DNA of 35,396 bases from Parvibaculum sp. (GTDB lineage Bacteria; Pseudomonadota; Alphaproteobacteria; Parvibaculales; Parvibaculaceae), in NCBI GenBank assembly GCA_030682415.1, contig JAUXOE010000280.1, positions 1 through 35,396 of the forward strand. The letters run 5' to 3'. Of the stretch, positions 1 to 7,730 are shown piece by piece (the stretch's first letter is position 1; the number at the start of each line of letters is the position of its first letter). A model generated the notes under the pieces. It saw only the letters and a program-made list of their open reading frames with translations, was not told where the DNA came from and searched no databases. Both the position numbers and the translations under genes were made by a program.

Positions 1-263
1 GCGACTGAAGCCCGCGGCCCGCCGCGTTCGTCCGTCTTTATCGTTGGCATCAGTCCGGACCCCAAACCCAAATCATTTACATCGCCGCGACACGGCGCAT
101 CCGGCGCGGCTGCGCGGCCAAGCGCCGCCTGTTCAAGCGCCGCCCCGGCCGGGCTTCGCACCAGCATATCAATATCCTTTCACTATAGACCGCCGCTCAC
201 AAGGCAAGCCGCAATTGCCGACCATCCCTTGTCGCCTATTTTTGTGGCGTTGGAATGTCAGGG

Positions 264-1691
264 CTAGGCCGTTGTTTTTGCTTCGATTTTCTTTCGATGC
301 GCCATCACCAGCAGGATCAGCACAATGGCGGGCACGCCCATCAGCGCGGTCGAGATGAAGAATGGCACGTAGCCGACCGTGGCGGGTGTCAGGCCCGGCG
401 CTACGCCGACCAGCGCTTCGGCGATGGCGGGGCGAACCGCGTACCAGTCGACCATGACGCCCGACAGGCCGCCCAGTATCTTGCCCGGCAAGGCGAAGGC
501 CGAACTGAAGAGCGCATATTGCGTGGCCGCGAATTGATGGTTCACCAGGCTCGACATATAGGCGATGAGACAGGTCCCGGCGAAACCGCCGGAAAAATTT
601 TCGGCACTGATCGTGATCGCAAGCGCCGTGGTGTCGGCACCGCGCATCGCCAGCCAGACGAAGACCAGATTGGTCAGCGTGGCGGCCAGCGCGCCCACAA
701 GCAGGGTGCGCATGATGCCGAAGCGGGCGACCGCCAGACCGCCGATAACGGCGCCGGCAATCGTCATCCAGACACCGTAGACCTTGACCACCGTGGCGAT
801 GGTCGAGAGCGAGAAACCGATGTCGATGTAAAGCGGATTGGCCATCACGCCCATCACGAAATCGGGCACGCGGTAAAGGCCGATCAACGCCAGCATGGCA
901 AGGGACCACCAGCCGTAACGACCGAAGAAATCGACAAAGGGTGCGATGACAGCGCGGTAGGTCCAGGCGAAGGCCGCCTGGAACGGGCCCTGCATGTGGA
1001 AGCGATTCACGATCTCGGCCATCGCTTCCTCGCCGATGATCGGCGCCTCGGCCTCCGGCAGCCGCGGTGCGAGAAGCGCCGCGCCGATACCGACCAGCAT
1101 CAGCGCCGCCATTGCGAGATAGGCCGCCTGCCAGGAGACGAAATCGGCGATGAAGAGCGCACCGGCGCCCGAGCCGATCAGCGCAAAGCGATAGCCGAGC
1201 TGATAGACGGCGGCCATCGCGCCCTGTTTTTCCTCCGGCGCCGCCTCGATGCGCCAGGCGTCGATCGAGATGTCCTGCGTCGCCGAGGCAAAGGCCAGAA
1301 CGAGCGCGCCAAAGACGACGGGAACCAGCGACACGGCCGGATCGCTGAACGAGATGACGACAAGTGCTGCCGCCGCAACCGTCTGTGCAAGGATCATCCA
1401 GGCGCGGCGCTTGCCGAGAAGCCGGTCGAAAAGCGGCAGGCGAATGCGGTCGAGAAGCGGCGCCCAGAGAAACTTGATCGTGTAGGCAAGGCCGACATAG
1501 CTCAGCAGGCCGATTTCGGTGCGGGTGACACCGACCTCGCGCAGCCATGCCGAAAGCGTCGAGAAGACGAGGAGGTAGGGCAGGCCGGCCGAGAAGCCGA
1601 GCAGCAGCATGATCAGCATGCGCGGTTCGGCATAGACCTTCCATAGATCGGCGAAGGCCATGCGGCCGTCGCCCTTGCTCGCTACCGCCAT
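264..1691 (-). CDS. ampG: AmpG-like MFS transporter (muropeptide permease family)
   Basis: 475-aa multi-TM protein; N-terminus YAEPRMLIMLLLGFSAGLPYLLVFSTLSAWLREVGVTRTEIGLLSYVGLAYTIKFLWAPLLDR is characteristic of AmpG-type permeases. Confidence 0.88.
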   Translation of the reverse strand: MAVASKGDGRMAFADLWKVYAEPRMLIMLLLGFSAGLPYLLVFSTLSAWLREVGVTRTEIGLLSYVGLAYTIKFLWAPLLDRIRLPLFDRLLGKRRAWMILAQTVAAAALVVISFSDPAVSLVPVVFGALVLAFASATQDISIDAWRIEAAPEEKQGAMAAVYQLGYRFALIGSGAGALFIADFVSWQAAYLAMAALMLVGIGAALLAPRLPEAEAPIIGEEAMAEIVNRFHMQGPFQAAFAWTYRAVIAPFVDFFGRYGWWSLAMLALIGLYRVPDFVMGVMANPLYIDIGFSLSTIATVVKVYGVWMTIAGAVIGGLAVARFGIMRTLLVGALAATLTNLVFVWLAMRGADTTALAITISAENFSGGFAGTCLIAYMSSLVNHQFAATQYALFSSAFALPGKILGGLSGVMVDWYAVRPAIAEALVGVAPGLTPATVGYVPFFISTALMGVPAIVLILLVMAHRKKIEAKTTA

Positions 1692-1750
1692 CGAAACGCT
1701 CCCGCCCCATTTCCGCGGCGCCGGCTCATCCGGCGCAAAGCCGCATCACT

Positions 1751-3961
1751 TTAGGCGAGATTCGCTTTTCCGCCAGCGGGCGTTCCATGCGCCGAACGGC
1801 GGCCCGCCCAGGCGGCCAGCGCCATGCCGAGTGCATCGGCGGCGACGGGTTTGGAGAGGTAGTCGTCCATCGCGGCGTCGAGACAGACCTGCCGGTCCTC
1901 GGCCATCGCATTGGCCGTCAGCGCGATGATGGGCAGGCAGGCCCGTGTGCTTTCGAGGCTGCGAATACGCGCCGTCGCTTCGAAACCGTCCATGCCCGGC
2001 ATGTGAAGATCCATCAGCACCAGGTCGATTTCACCGGCGATATCGGCCTCGACGGCGGCGACGGCCTCGGCGCCGTTGCGGGCGAGGCGAACGGTGTGGC
2101 CGGTATGTTCGAGGAGCGTGCGTGTCAGCAGTGCGTTGATATCGTTGTCCTCGGCGACCAGGACGCAGAGCGACAGAAGCGGCGCGACGGCAGCGCGGCG
2201 CGGCGCGGGCGCGGCGGGCGCCTCTTCCTCGGGGGCGAAGTCGGGCGCATAGGGCGCGCCGATATCGCCGGCCCAGCCGCGCACGCGCAGATCGGTCAGA
2301 CGGCCGACCAGCGAGGTGGCGCGGACCGGGCGCACCAGATAGCCGTCAAAGGGCGCGTCGCCGCCTTGCGTCAAGGCATCGAGACGGTCGCGGTCCTGCG
2401 GGCGGAGCAGCACCAGGGTGCCAATGCCAGGCAAGAGCCGGCGCGCCTCGGCGGCCAGTGCCGCGCCCTCGCCGGCCGCGCCATCGGCCGAACAGATGAA
2501 GGCATCGGCCGGTGCAGCCGCCAGCGCACGGGCAAGGGCATCGGCATCCGCCACCAGATGGGTTTCGGCGCCGGCGGCACCGGCGGCCCGCGCCAGCGCG
2601 CCCGCCAGCATCGGCCGGTCGTTGAGGATCAGCACGCGGACGCCTTCCAGCGCCGAAAGTGCCGAGGGCCCCGGCGCCGGTTCGGCGATCGGGAGCGGCA
2701 GGTGGACGCGGAAGACCGAGCCCTGCCCGCGTGCGCTTTCGACCTCGATGCGGCCGCCCATGGCCAGCACCAGGCGGCGCGTGATGGCGAGACCGAGGCC
2801 GGTGCCTTCGTAATGCCGCGCATGGGTTTGATCGGCTTGTGCGAATTCATCGAAGATGCGTTCGAGGTTCGTTTCGTCCATGCCGATGCCGGTGTCCTCG
2901 ATTTCGAGCAGCAGCTCGGCACGGTCGCCGGTCCGGGTGTCGGTGCGGGAGAGACGCAGCGCGACACCGCCCGCAACAGTGAACTTGATCGCGTTGCCGA
3001 CGAGATTGATCAGAATCTGGCGAATGCGCGGCTCGTCGCCGATGAGGCGGCGCGGCACCGCGGCGGCGATGTCGGTGACGATTTCGATGCCCTTGTCGAA
3101 AGCCCGCGGGGCCAGCAGCTCGGCCACGTTTTCGAGCACAAAGCGCGGGTCGAAGGGCGCTTCCTCGAGCCTGACCTTGCCGGCTTCGATTTTCGAGTAA
3201 TCGAGAATGTCGTTGATGATGGCGAGCAGCGCCTGACCCGAGCTGCGCACGGCCTCGGCATAGGAACGCTGAGCGGGCGCAAGTTTGGTGTCGAGCAGCA
3301 ACTGCGCCATGCCGATGACGCCATTCATCGGTGTACGGATTTCATGGCTCATGGTGGCGAGGAAGAGACTTTTGGCGCGGTTGGCCTCTTTCGCCAGCTT
3401 CAGCGCCTCGGCCAGTTTTTCCTCGGCCAGCTTGCGGTCGGTGACGTCGCGGCCGACCGACTGGATTTCAATCAGTTTGCCGTCATCGTCGCGGATGGCG
3501 AATTCTTCCCAGGCGATCCAGCGCGGGCCGCGTGTCGTCAGCGCGCGCTCGTCGAAACGGACGCGATAAGGCGGCGTCGCGAGGCCGGCGAAACTTGCCA
3601 GCATGCGCGGGTTCTCGCCTTCCGGCAGTTCAGGAAGAAAGGGATGGCCGATCACATCGGCGCGGCGCTTGCCGAAGGTGTCGCAGAAGACATCGTTGAC
3701 ATAGGTCAGGCGGGCCTGCAGGTCGCGGCGGATGATGACGTCGCCCTGCGCGCGCAGAAGATCGCGATAACGCGCCTCGCGCTCGGCGATTTCCCATTTT
3801 TCGTCGCGCAAGGTTTCGATGCGCGCCTGCAGCAGCTCGATCTCGCCGAGATGGGCGTTTGCGCGCGCCGACGCCCGGCGCCAGGCCTCGACGCCCAGAA
3901 ACAGGACGGCGGCCAGCCCGAGCAGCAGAAGGGGCGTCTGATCGAAGGCAAGGATAGGCAT
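1751..3961 (-). CDS. Hybrid sensor histidine kinase/response regulator (TM, PAS, HisKA, HATPase, degenerate REC, REC)
   Basis: H-box [25 protein letters not shown] boxes [24 protein letters not shown]-terminal receiver [24 protein letters not shown]...[14 protein letters not shown]. The ORF opens at 3997; the likely start is ATG at 3961 ([23 protein letters not shown]). Confidence 0.9.
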   Translation of the reverse strand: MPILAFDQTPLLLLGLAAVLFLGVEAWRRASARANAHLGEIELLQARIETLRDEKWEIAEREARYRDLLRAQGDVIIRRDLQARLTYVNDVFCDTFGKRRADVIGHPFLPELPEGENPRMLASFAGLATPPYRVRFDERALTTRGPRWIAWEEFAIRDDDGKLIEIQSVGRDVTDRKLAEEKLAEALKLAKEANRAKSLFLATMSHEIRTPMNGVIGMAQLLLDTKLAPAQRSYAEAVRSSGQALLAIINDILDYSKIEAGKVRLEEAPFDPRFVLENVAELLAPRAFDKGIEIVTDIAAAVPRRLIGDEPRIRQILINLVGNAIKFTVAGGVALRLSRTDTRTGDRAELLLEIEDTGIGMDETNLERIFDEFAQADQTHARHYEGTGLGLAITRRLVLAMGGRIEVESARGQGSVFRVHLPLPIAEPAPGPSALSALEGVRVLILNDRPMLAGALARAAGAAGAETHLVADADALARALAAAPADAFICSADGAAGEGAALAAEARRLLPGIGTLVLLRPQDRDRLDALTQGGDAPFDGYLVRPVRATSLVGRLTDLRVRGWAGDIGAPYAPDFAPEEEAPAAPAPRRAAVAPLLSLCVLVAEDNDINALLTRTLLEHTGHTVRLARNGAEAVAAVEADIAGEIDLVLMDLHMPGMDGFEATARIRSLESTRACLPIIALTANAMAEDRQVCLDAAMDDYLSKPVAADALGMALAAWAGRRSAHGTPAGGKANLA

Positions 3962-4079
3962 GCGGGTTCCGCGGCTGCCGGCCTTGCGGCCGGGCATGTC
4001 GACAAGACCCGACTGTGCCTTCCCCGCACTTGAGAAAGCGCTAAGGCTTATGGTTAGCGAAAGGTAAAGAGGCCGCGCG

Positions 4080-4706
4080 TCAGGCCGCCGCGCCGAGACG
4101 GCCCGCTATTGTTTCGCGATAGGCGAGCGCTTCGGCGATGTGGATGCGGGTGACGCCGTCCGCGCCGTCGAGATCGGCCAGGGTGCGGGCGACGCGCAAT
4201 ACACGGTGATAGCCGCGCGCGGTCAGGCCCATGCGCTCGGCCGCCTCGACCAGCAGGCGCTTGCCGGCATCGTCGGGCGTTGCGATGCGGTCGAGCAGCT
4301 CGCCCTCGACATGGGCGTTGAGCAACATGGATTGCGGGCCGACGATTTCGGTGAAGCGCGCGTCCTGCGCCGCGCGTGCCGCGGCGACGCGGGCGGCGAC
4401 TTCGAGCGAGCCTTCGGCCGGCGGCGGCAGCGCCAGATCGGCATGCGCCACGGGTGGCACTTCGATATGGATGTCGATGCGGTCGAGCATCGGCCCCGAG
4501 AGCTTCGCCTGATAATCGCCGATGCAGCGCGGCACACGCGGACAGGCCCGCGCCGCATCGCCCGCATGGCCGCAACGGCAGGGGTTCATCGCCGCGACCA
4601 GCTGGAAGCGGGCCGGGAAGGTGACGTGTGCATTGGCGCGGGCGACGACCGCCTCGCCCGACTCAAGCGGCTGACGCAGGCTATCCAGGACCTGGCGCGG
4701 GAATTC
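4080..4706 (-). pseudogene. comM: ComM/YifB family ATPase, C-terminal fragment (interrupted by transposon)
   Basis: Translated ...PEFPRQVLDSLRQPLESGEAVVARANAHVTFPARFQLVAAMNPCRCGHAGD...YHRVLRVARTLADLDG is the C-terminal half of Mg-chelatase-like ComM/YifB; it abuts the left transposon end. Confidence 0.93.
4699..4706. repeat. Target site duplication, left copy (GGGAATTC)
   Basis: Identical to 8718-8725; 8 bp is the TSD length expected for the IS1595 family. Confidence 0.93.
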
Positions 4707-4730
4707 CGGCATTAGGTAGCAAACACACCT
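4707..4730 (+). repeat. Left terminal inverted repeat, 24 bp
   Basis: CGGCATTAGGTAGCAAACACACCT; exact reverse complement of 8694-8717. Confidence 0.96.
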
Positions 4731-4775
4731 GAGATAATAGCGGGATTTCGCGGGGTTTGCCGGTATTTTCCGGGC

Positions 4776-5207
4776 ATGACTGAAACCGAACGCCCCAACA
4801 CGGTCGCTGGCCTTATCGCCAAGCGGGAACAGCTTCTGGCCCTCCGGAAGCATCTCGACAATGAAACCCGCAAGGTCACATGCGACATTGACCATCTCGA
4901 CGCCTGCATAGCCCTATTCGATCCGGCCAACACGCCGGAAGCGATACAGCGCTACGCCACAAAGCACCGCGCCCGGCACGGCCATGTGAGGCGCTTTGTC
5001 CTGACGTTCCTTCGGGAGGCATCGGGGCCGGTCACGTCTCGCGACATAACCGAAGCATGGATCAAGGACCGGGGCCTTCGGGCCGATGACGATACGTTCG
5101 TCCTGATCCGCAAGCGCATAGGGGCCTGTCTGACGGGCCTGCAAGCCGATGGGCTGGCAAAGGGGGCGGGAATGGCCGGGGATTACAAGGGTTGGGTACG
5201 GGCCTAG
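4776..5207 (+). CDS. Hypothetical protein (transposon passenger), possible winged-helix-like C-terminal region
   Basis: 143-aa ORF MTETERPNTVAGLIAKREQLLALRKHL...; basic, helical, with GHVRRFVLTFLREASGPVTSRDITEAWIKDRGL...IRKRIGACLTGLQADGLAKG. Domain idea is inference only. Confidence 0.7.
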   Translation: MTETERPNTVAGLIAKREQLLALRKHLDNETRKVTCDIDHLDACIALFDPANTPEAIQRYATKHRARHGHVRRFVLTFLREASGPVTSRDITEAWIKDRGLRADDDTFVLIRKRIGACLTGLQADGLAKGAGMAGDYKGWVRA

Positions 5208-5465
5208 AACATCGCTGCAAACGTTTGCAAGAGCGTCCCGGCCAGCATGAGAGCCGTACCGGACACGATAACGATGCGCCCGGCGCGGGCCTTTGGGCTT
5301 GTGAACACGCAGGCCAAGGCGACGGTCAGGAAGCCTGTTCCAATAAGGGCGAGCGCCACCACTTCATTCCTCCGGGTTGGCCGGATTATGCTCGCATGCT
5401 GCTCGCATACCTACCGCATTTCGTGGCTGGGAAAGTCTGTCTCGTCTATATCTGGTGACAAGCGC

Positions 5466-5495
5466 TTGACGCGGCATGGCGCTCGTCCGTAGTCT
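5466..5495 (+). promoter_or_regulatory. Putative promoter for the tRNA-like RNA
   Basis: TTGACG (5466-5471), 18 bp, TAGTCT (5490-5495); strong -35, weak -10. Confidence 0.35.
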
Positions 5496-5553
5496 GAGCG
5501 CGACTCAAACGAAAGGCCCCGCCCTTTCGAGCGAGGCCTATATAGAAGATCGC

Positions 5554-5624
5554 GGGGGCAGCAGGTCGCCGGAACGGGGCTTTCCATCCTACGCCGACGG
5601 GTTCGATTCCCGTTGCCTCCACCA
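5554..5624 (+). ncRNA. tRNA-like RNA, 71 nt with CCA end (degenerate tRNA-Ala or tmRNA-acceptor-like)
   Basis: 7-bp acceptor stem GGGGGCA (5554-5560)/TGCCTCC (5614-5620) with G3-U70 wobble, A73, CCA; T arm ACGGG-TTCGATT-CCCGT. The central part does not form a canonical D arm and lacks a U33 anticodon loop. Confidence 0.6.
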
Positions 5625-5626
5625 CT

Positions 5627-5663
5627 GGGGCGATCCTTTAACGAGGGTCGCCCCAAATCTTTT
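5627..5663 (+). terminator. Rho-independent terminator after the tRNA-like RNA
   Basis: GGGGCGATCC-TTTAACGA-GGGTCGCCCC (10-bp stem with one G-U) followed by AAATCTTTT. Confidence 0.65.
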
Positions 5664-5722
5664 ACCGAATCGGTAACGTCAGAGTCGAATCATTGCTTAT
5701 AGGGACTCGCGCGGCAAGGGAG

Positions 5723-5769
5723 ATTCCGCTAAAAACCATGTTATTCCGTTAAAAACCGGGAAATCCCGG
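5723..5769. repeat. Direct repeat pair plus palindrome upstream of the 64-aa ORF
   Basis: ATTCCGCTAAAAACC (5723-5737) and ATTCCGTTAAAAACC (5743-5757), 20 bp apart, then CCGGGAAATCCCGG (5756-5769). Confidence 0.6.
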
Positions 5770-5800
5770 CAAATATTGACAGATTTTACCGGGAATCTAC

Positions 5801-5995
5801 ATGGCGGATGACGACGAGAAGACAAAGCCCACCGAAATTCGCTTTACGCCGTCTTTGCAGGTGTCGCGCTATCTCGATTGGCTCAGCCGAAACACCGTTC
5901 TAGGAAAGAACCCAAACGAGGTTGCCGAGCAAATTCTCGTTCAACGCCTATCCGAAATGCGCCGCGAAGATTACAGCGACGGCGGGCGCTCTTAA
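5801..5995 (+). CDS. Small hypothetical protein (64 aa), possibly ribbon-helix-helix-like
   Basis: MADDDEKTKPTEIRFTPSLQVSRYLDWLSRNTVLGKNPNEVAEQILVQRLSEMRREDYSDGGRS; a beta strand then two helices resembles CopG/Arc-type folds (inference). Confidence 0.6.
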   Translation: MADDDEKTKPTEIRFTPSLQVSRYLDWLSRNTVLGKNPNEVAEQILVQRLSEMRREDYSDGGRS

Positions 5996-6954
5996 GCCGC
6001 CTTCCGCTGCCAATAGCCCTTCCACTGGCGGCTGACCGGGTGGCCCAGCGCCGCACCGGCTGCCATCAGGAATTGCTCGCCATTGGAGACGCGGCGGTTA
6101 TCTTCGCGCCACGCCATTTCCTTCGCATACGCGCCAAGGTACTTCCCGGCGAAATGATGGTGAGTGCCAATCTCCGAACGACGCAGGCGGGAAAAGAAGC
6201 TCTCAGCCTGATTAGTGCAGGCGTCTTCGTCCTTGAAGTTGATCGAGTGATTGACACGCTTCGTATCGTAAGAGGCGTGCAGCGCATCCCAGCTTGAAGC
6301 TTCGTCCGCGTACACCGTGGTTCCGCTTTCGACGCGCGAGCGGATCATTTCAACCGACTGATCTTCGGAACGGAAAACCTGCGTGTAGGACTTGCCGCCG
6401 CGCTCCCGGACGACGACGACGACGCGGCGCTTGCCGGTCTGGTTTTCTTTCAGGCGACGGTCCTTGCGGTCCTCTTTCCGGTTCTCAGGCTTCACGTAGC
6501 CGCCGAAGTACGCGCCATCCACTTCCACATGACCGGACAGCTTGCGGTCCTTCAATTCAGCGCCCATCGCTTCGCGCAGCTTGTGGGCCAGCACGAAGGC
6601 CGTCTTGTACTGGCAATCAAGGTCACGGCTCAGCTGCAAGGCGCTCATGCCCTTCGCGCCGTTGACGAAGATCGCAATGGCGGCGAGCAGGTTGCGGATG
6701 CTCATTTTGCGGCTGGCAAAGATCGTGGCCGTGGTGACGCTGAATTGAGCCTCACAGCCCTTGCACTTGAAGATCTTGCGGGCGGCATAGGTGTAGACCT
6801 CGACCGAACCACAGCGGGGGCACACGGCCTCGCCATTGTTCTCGGCCCAGCGGATCGCCTTGAAAGCCTCGTATGCCTCGGCATCGCTCATGCGGATCAC
6901 CTTGGCGAGCGAGAGGGTGCGGGCTTGCTTGGAAAGAAGGAAGTGCTGGGCCAT
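5992..6954 (-). CDS. IS1595 family (ISXO2-like) transposase
   Basis: N-terminal zinc ribbon CPRCGSVEVYTYAARKIFKCKGC; DDE-like motifs GHVEVDGAYFGG, TTVYADEASSWDAL, NQAESFFSRLRRSEIGTHHHFAGKYLGAYAKEMAWREDNRR. Confidence 0.95.
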   Translation of the reverse strand: MAQHFLLSKQARTLSLAKVIRMSDAEAYEAFKAIRWAENNGEAVCPRCGSVEVYTYAARKIFKCKGCEAQFSVTTATIFASRKMSIRNLLAAIAIFVNGAKGMSALQLSRDLDCQYKTAFVLAHKLREAMGAELKDRKLSGHVEVDGAYFGGYVKPENRKEDRKDRRLKENQTGKRRVVVVVRERGGKSYTQVFRSEDQSVEMIRSRVESGTTVYADEASSWDALHASYDTKRVNHSINFKDEDACTNQAESFFSRLRRSEIGTHHHFAGKYLGAYAKEMAWREDNRRVSNGEQFLMAAGAALGHPVSRQWKGYWQRKAA

Positions 6955-6959
6955 TTGAG

Positions 6960-7036
6960 GTATCCATATTCGATGCTTATGAAGCTGAATATGGATACTA
7001 GAGTAGCTATTGTCAATGCCAAAAGCATCGAATATG
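6960..7036. promoter_or_regulatory. Overlapping inverted repeats in the divergent transposase/DUF6471-like intergenic region (operator candidate)
   Basis: IR1 GTATCCATATTC (6960-6971)/GAATATGGATAC (6987-6998); IR2 CATATTCGATGCTT (6965-6978)/AAGCATCGAATATG (7023-7036). CATATTC is shared by both. Confidence 0.75.
6988..7016 (-). promoter_or_regulatory. Sigma70-like promoter of the transposase
   Basis: On the minus strand: TTGACA (7011-7016), 17 bp, CATATT (6988-6993), about 34 nt upstream of the transposase ATG. Confidence 0.65.
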
Positions 7037-7069
7037 ATGACTTTCGACGTTGAATTAGGAGACGGCTAC

Positions 7070-7291
7070 ATGCCCGAAAAGGAATGGCAGGATCGCGTCA
7101 AAGGCATCCTGAAATCGGAACTCAAGCGGCGAAACCTGAGCTACAAGCAACTAGCTGAAAAGCTTAAGGAAATCGGCGTCCAAGAGACCGAATTGAACAT
7201 CAAGAACAAGATCAGCCGGGGCGGGTTTACGGCTGTGTTTTTTGTTCAGTGTTTGGTGGCGATTGGGGCGCTGGAGGTGCGGCTGGCGTGA
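7070..7291 (+). CDS. DUF6471-like small putative regulator
   Basis: MPEKEWQDRVKGILKSELKRRNLSYKQLAEKLKEIGVQETELNIKNKISRGGFTAVFFVQCLVAIGALEVRLA; HTH-like. ORF opens at 7010; ATG 7070 has an upstream AGGAG-like site (TAGGAGACGGCT). Confidence 0.75.
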   Translation: MPEKEWQDRVKGILKSELKRRNLSYKQLAEKLKEIGVQETELNIKNKISRGGFTAVFFVQCLVAIGALEVRLA

Positions 7292-7730
7292 CATGCGGAG
7301 GAATCGCAAAAACCAGTTGGTATAGGCTCACTAGGATCAGCACGTGCCAGACCACGACAAATAGCGCGGCCGTGTTGGCTGCCGCTTGACCAACCTCGTT
7401 AAAGGAAATCAAGGGCTTTAGCGTCACGACGAACAAGCCGAACATGAACAAGCCGACAAGCCAGTTTGCATTTTGCTTTAGGTTCGCGCGCGAGGTTTTT
7501 AGTCCCTCTCTGCCAAATCGCTCCTCGATTTTGTTGAACTCCAAATGGATGTTCGCAACCGACGCGAGCGTAATAGCCAGAATGACCCCGAGCAGATTCA
7601 GAAATTCGTGATTTACGAAGTTCTCCAAGAAGGCGTTTTTATCGCTTACCCAGTCCGGGCGAGCCGCTATAAGCACGACGGATACGGCCACGAATAGAAC
7701 CAGGATGACGTAGGACAAGGTTCTGCTCAT
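7227..7730 (-). CDS. Putative 4-TM membrane protein of unknown function (transposon passenger)
   Basis: 167 aa with hydrophobic segments YVILVLFVAVSVVLIA, LNLLGVILAITLASVA, WLVGLFMFGLFVVTL, ALFVVVWHVLILVSLYQLVF and a Pro/Gln-rich tail; start overlaps the stop of the upstream gene (ATGA-type). Confidence 0.75.
   Translation of the reverse strand: MSRTLSYVILVLFVAVSVVLIAARPDWVSDKNAFLENFVNHEFLNLLGVILAITLASVANIHLEFNKIEERFGREGLKTSRANLKQNANWLVGLFMFGLFVVTLKPLISFNEVGQAAANTAALFVVVWHVLILVSLYQLVFAIPPHVTPAAPPAPQSPPNTEQKTQP

Noticed and set aside
1-263. ORF 44-358 and the leading intergenic sequence
   Set aside because: Low-complexity Pro/Arg-rich translation with no recognisable domain; no supportable feature before the AmpG-like gene.
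1787-4033. 748-aa + strand ORF antisense to the hybrid kinase, and similar long ORFs (255-1646, 10403-11665, 11539-13098, 12759-14231, 32563-33990)
   Set aside because: Shadow ORFs typical of high-GC DNA; Arg/Ala/Gly/Gln/His-rich, no domain logic, and opposite to convincingly identified genes.
4080-4895. Treating the 271-aa ORF starting at 4895 as a genuine gene
   Set aside because: It is a fusion of antisense transposon sequence with the truncated comM C-terminus; the first 60 residues are antisense to the 4776-5207 ORF.
5554-5624. Canonical functional tRNA gene
   Set aside because: Only the acceptor and T arms are canonical; the D arm is missing or too short and the candidate anticodon loop (CGGGGCT) lacks U33.
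5411-5656. 81-aa minus-strand ORF (GGGNGNRTR...)
   Set aside because: The motif is the familiar antisense translation artefact of a tRNA T-arm/acceptor sequence; no independent coding support.
5625-5663. GGGGCGATCCTTTAACGAGGG after the CCA resembles the 5' end of a tmRNA coding piece (permuted two-piece ssrA)
   Set aside because: It does not pair with the acceptor strand TGCCTCC, no tag-peptide reading frame was seen nearby, and the segment fits a terminator hairpin plus T-rich tail better.
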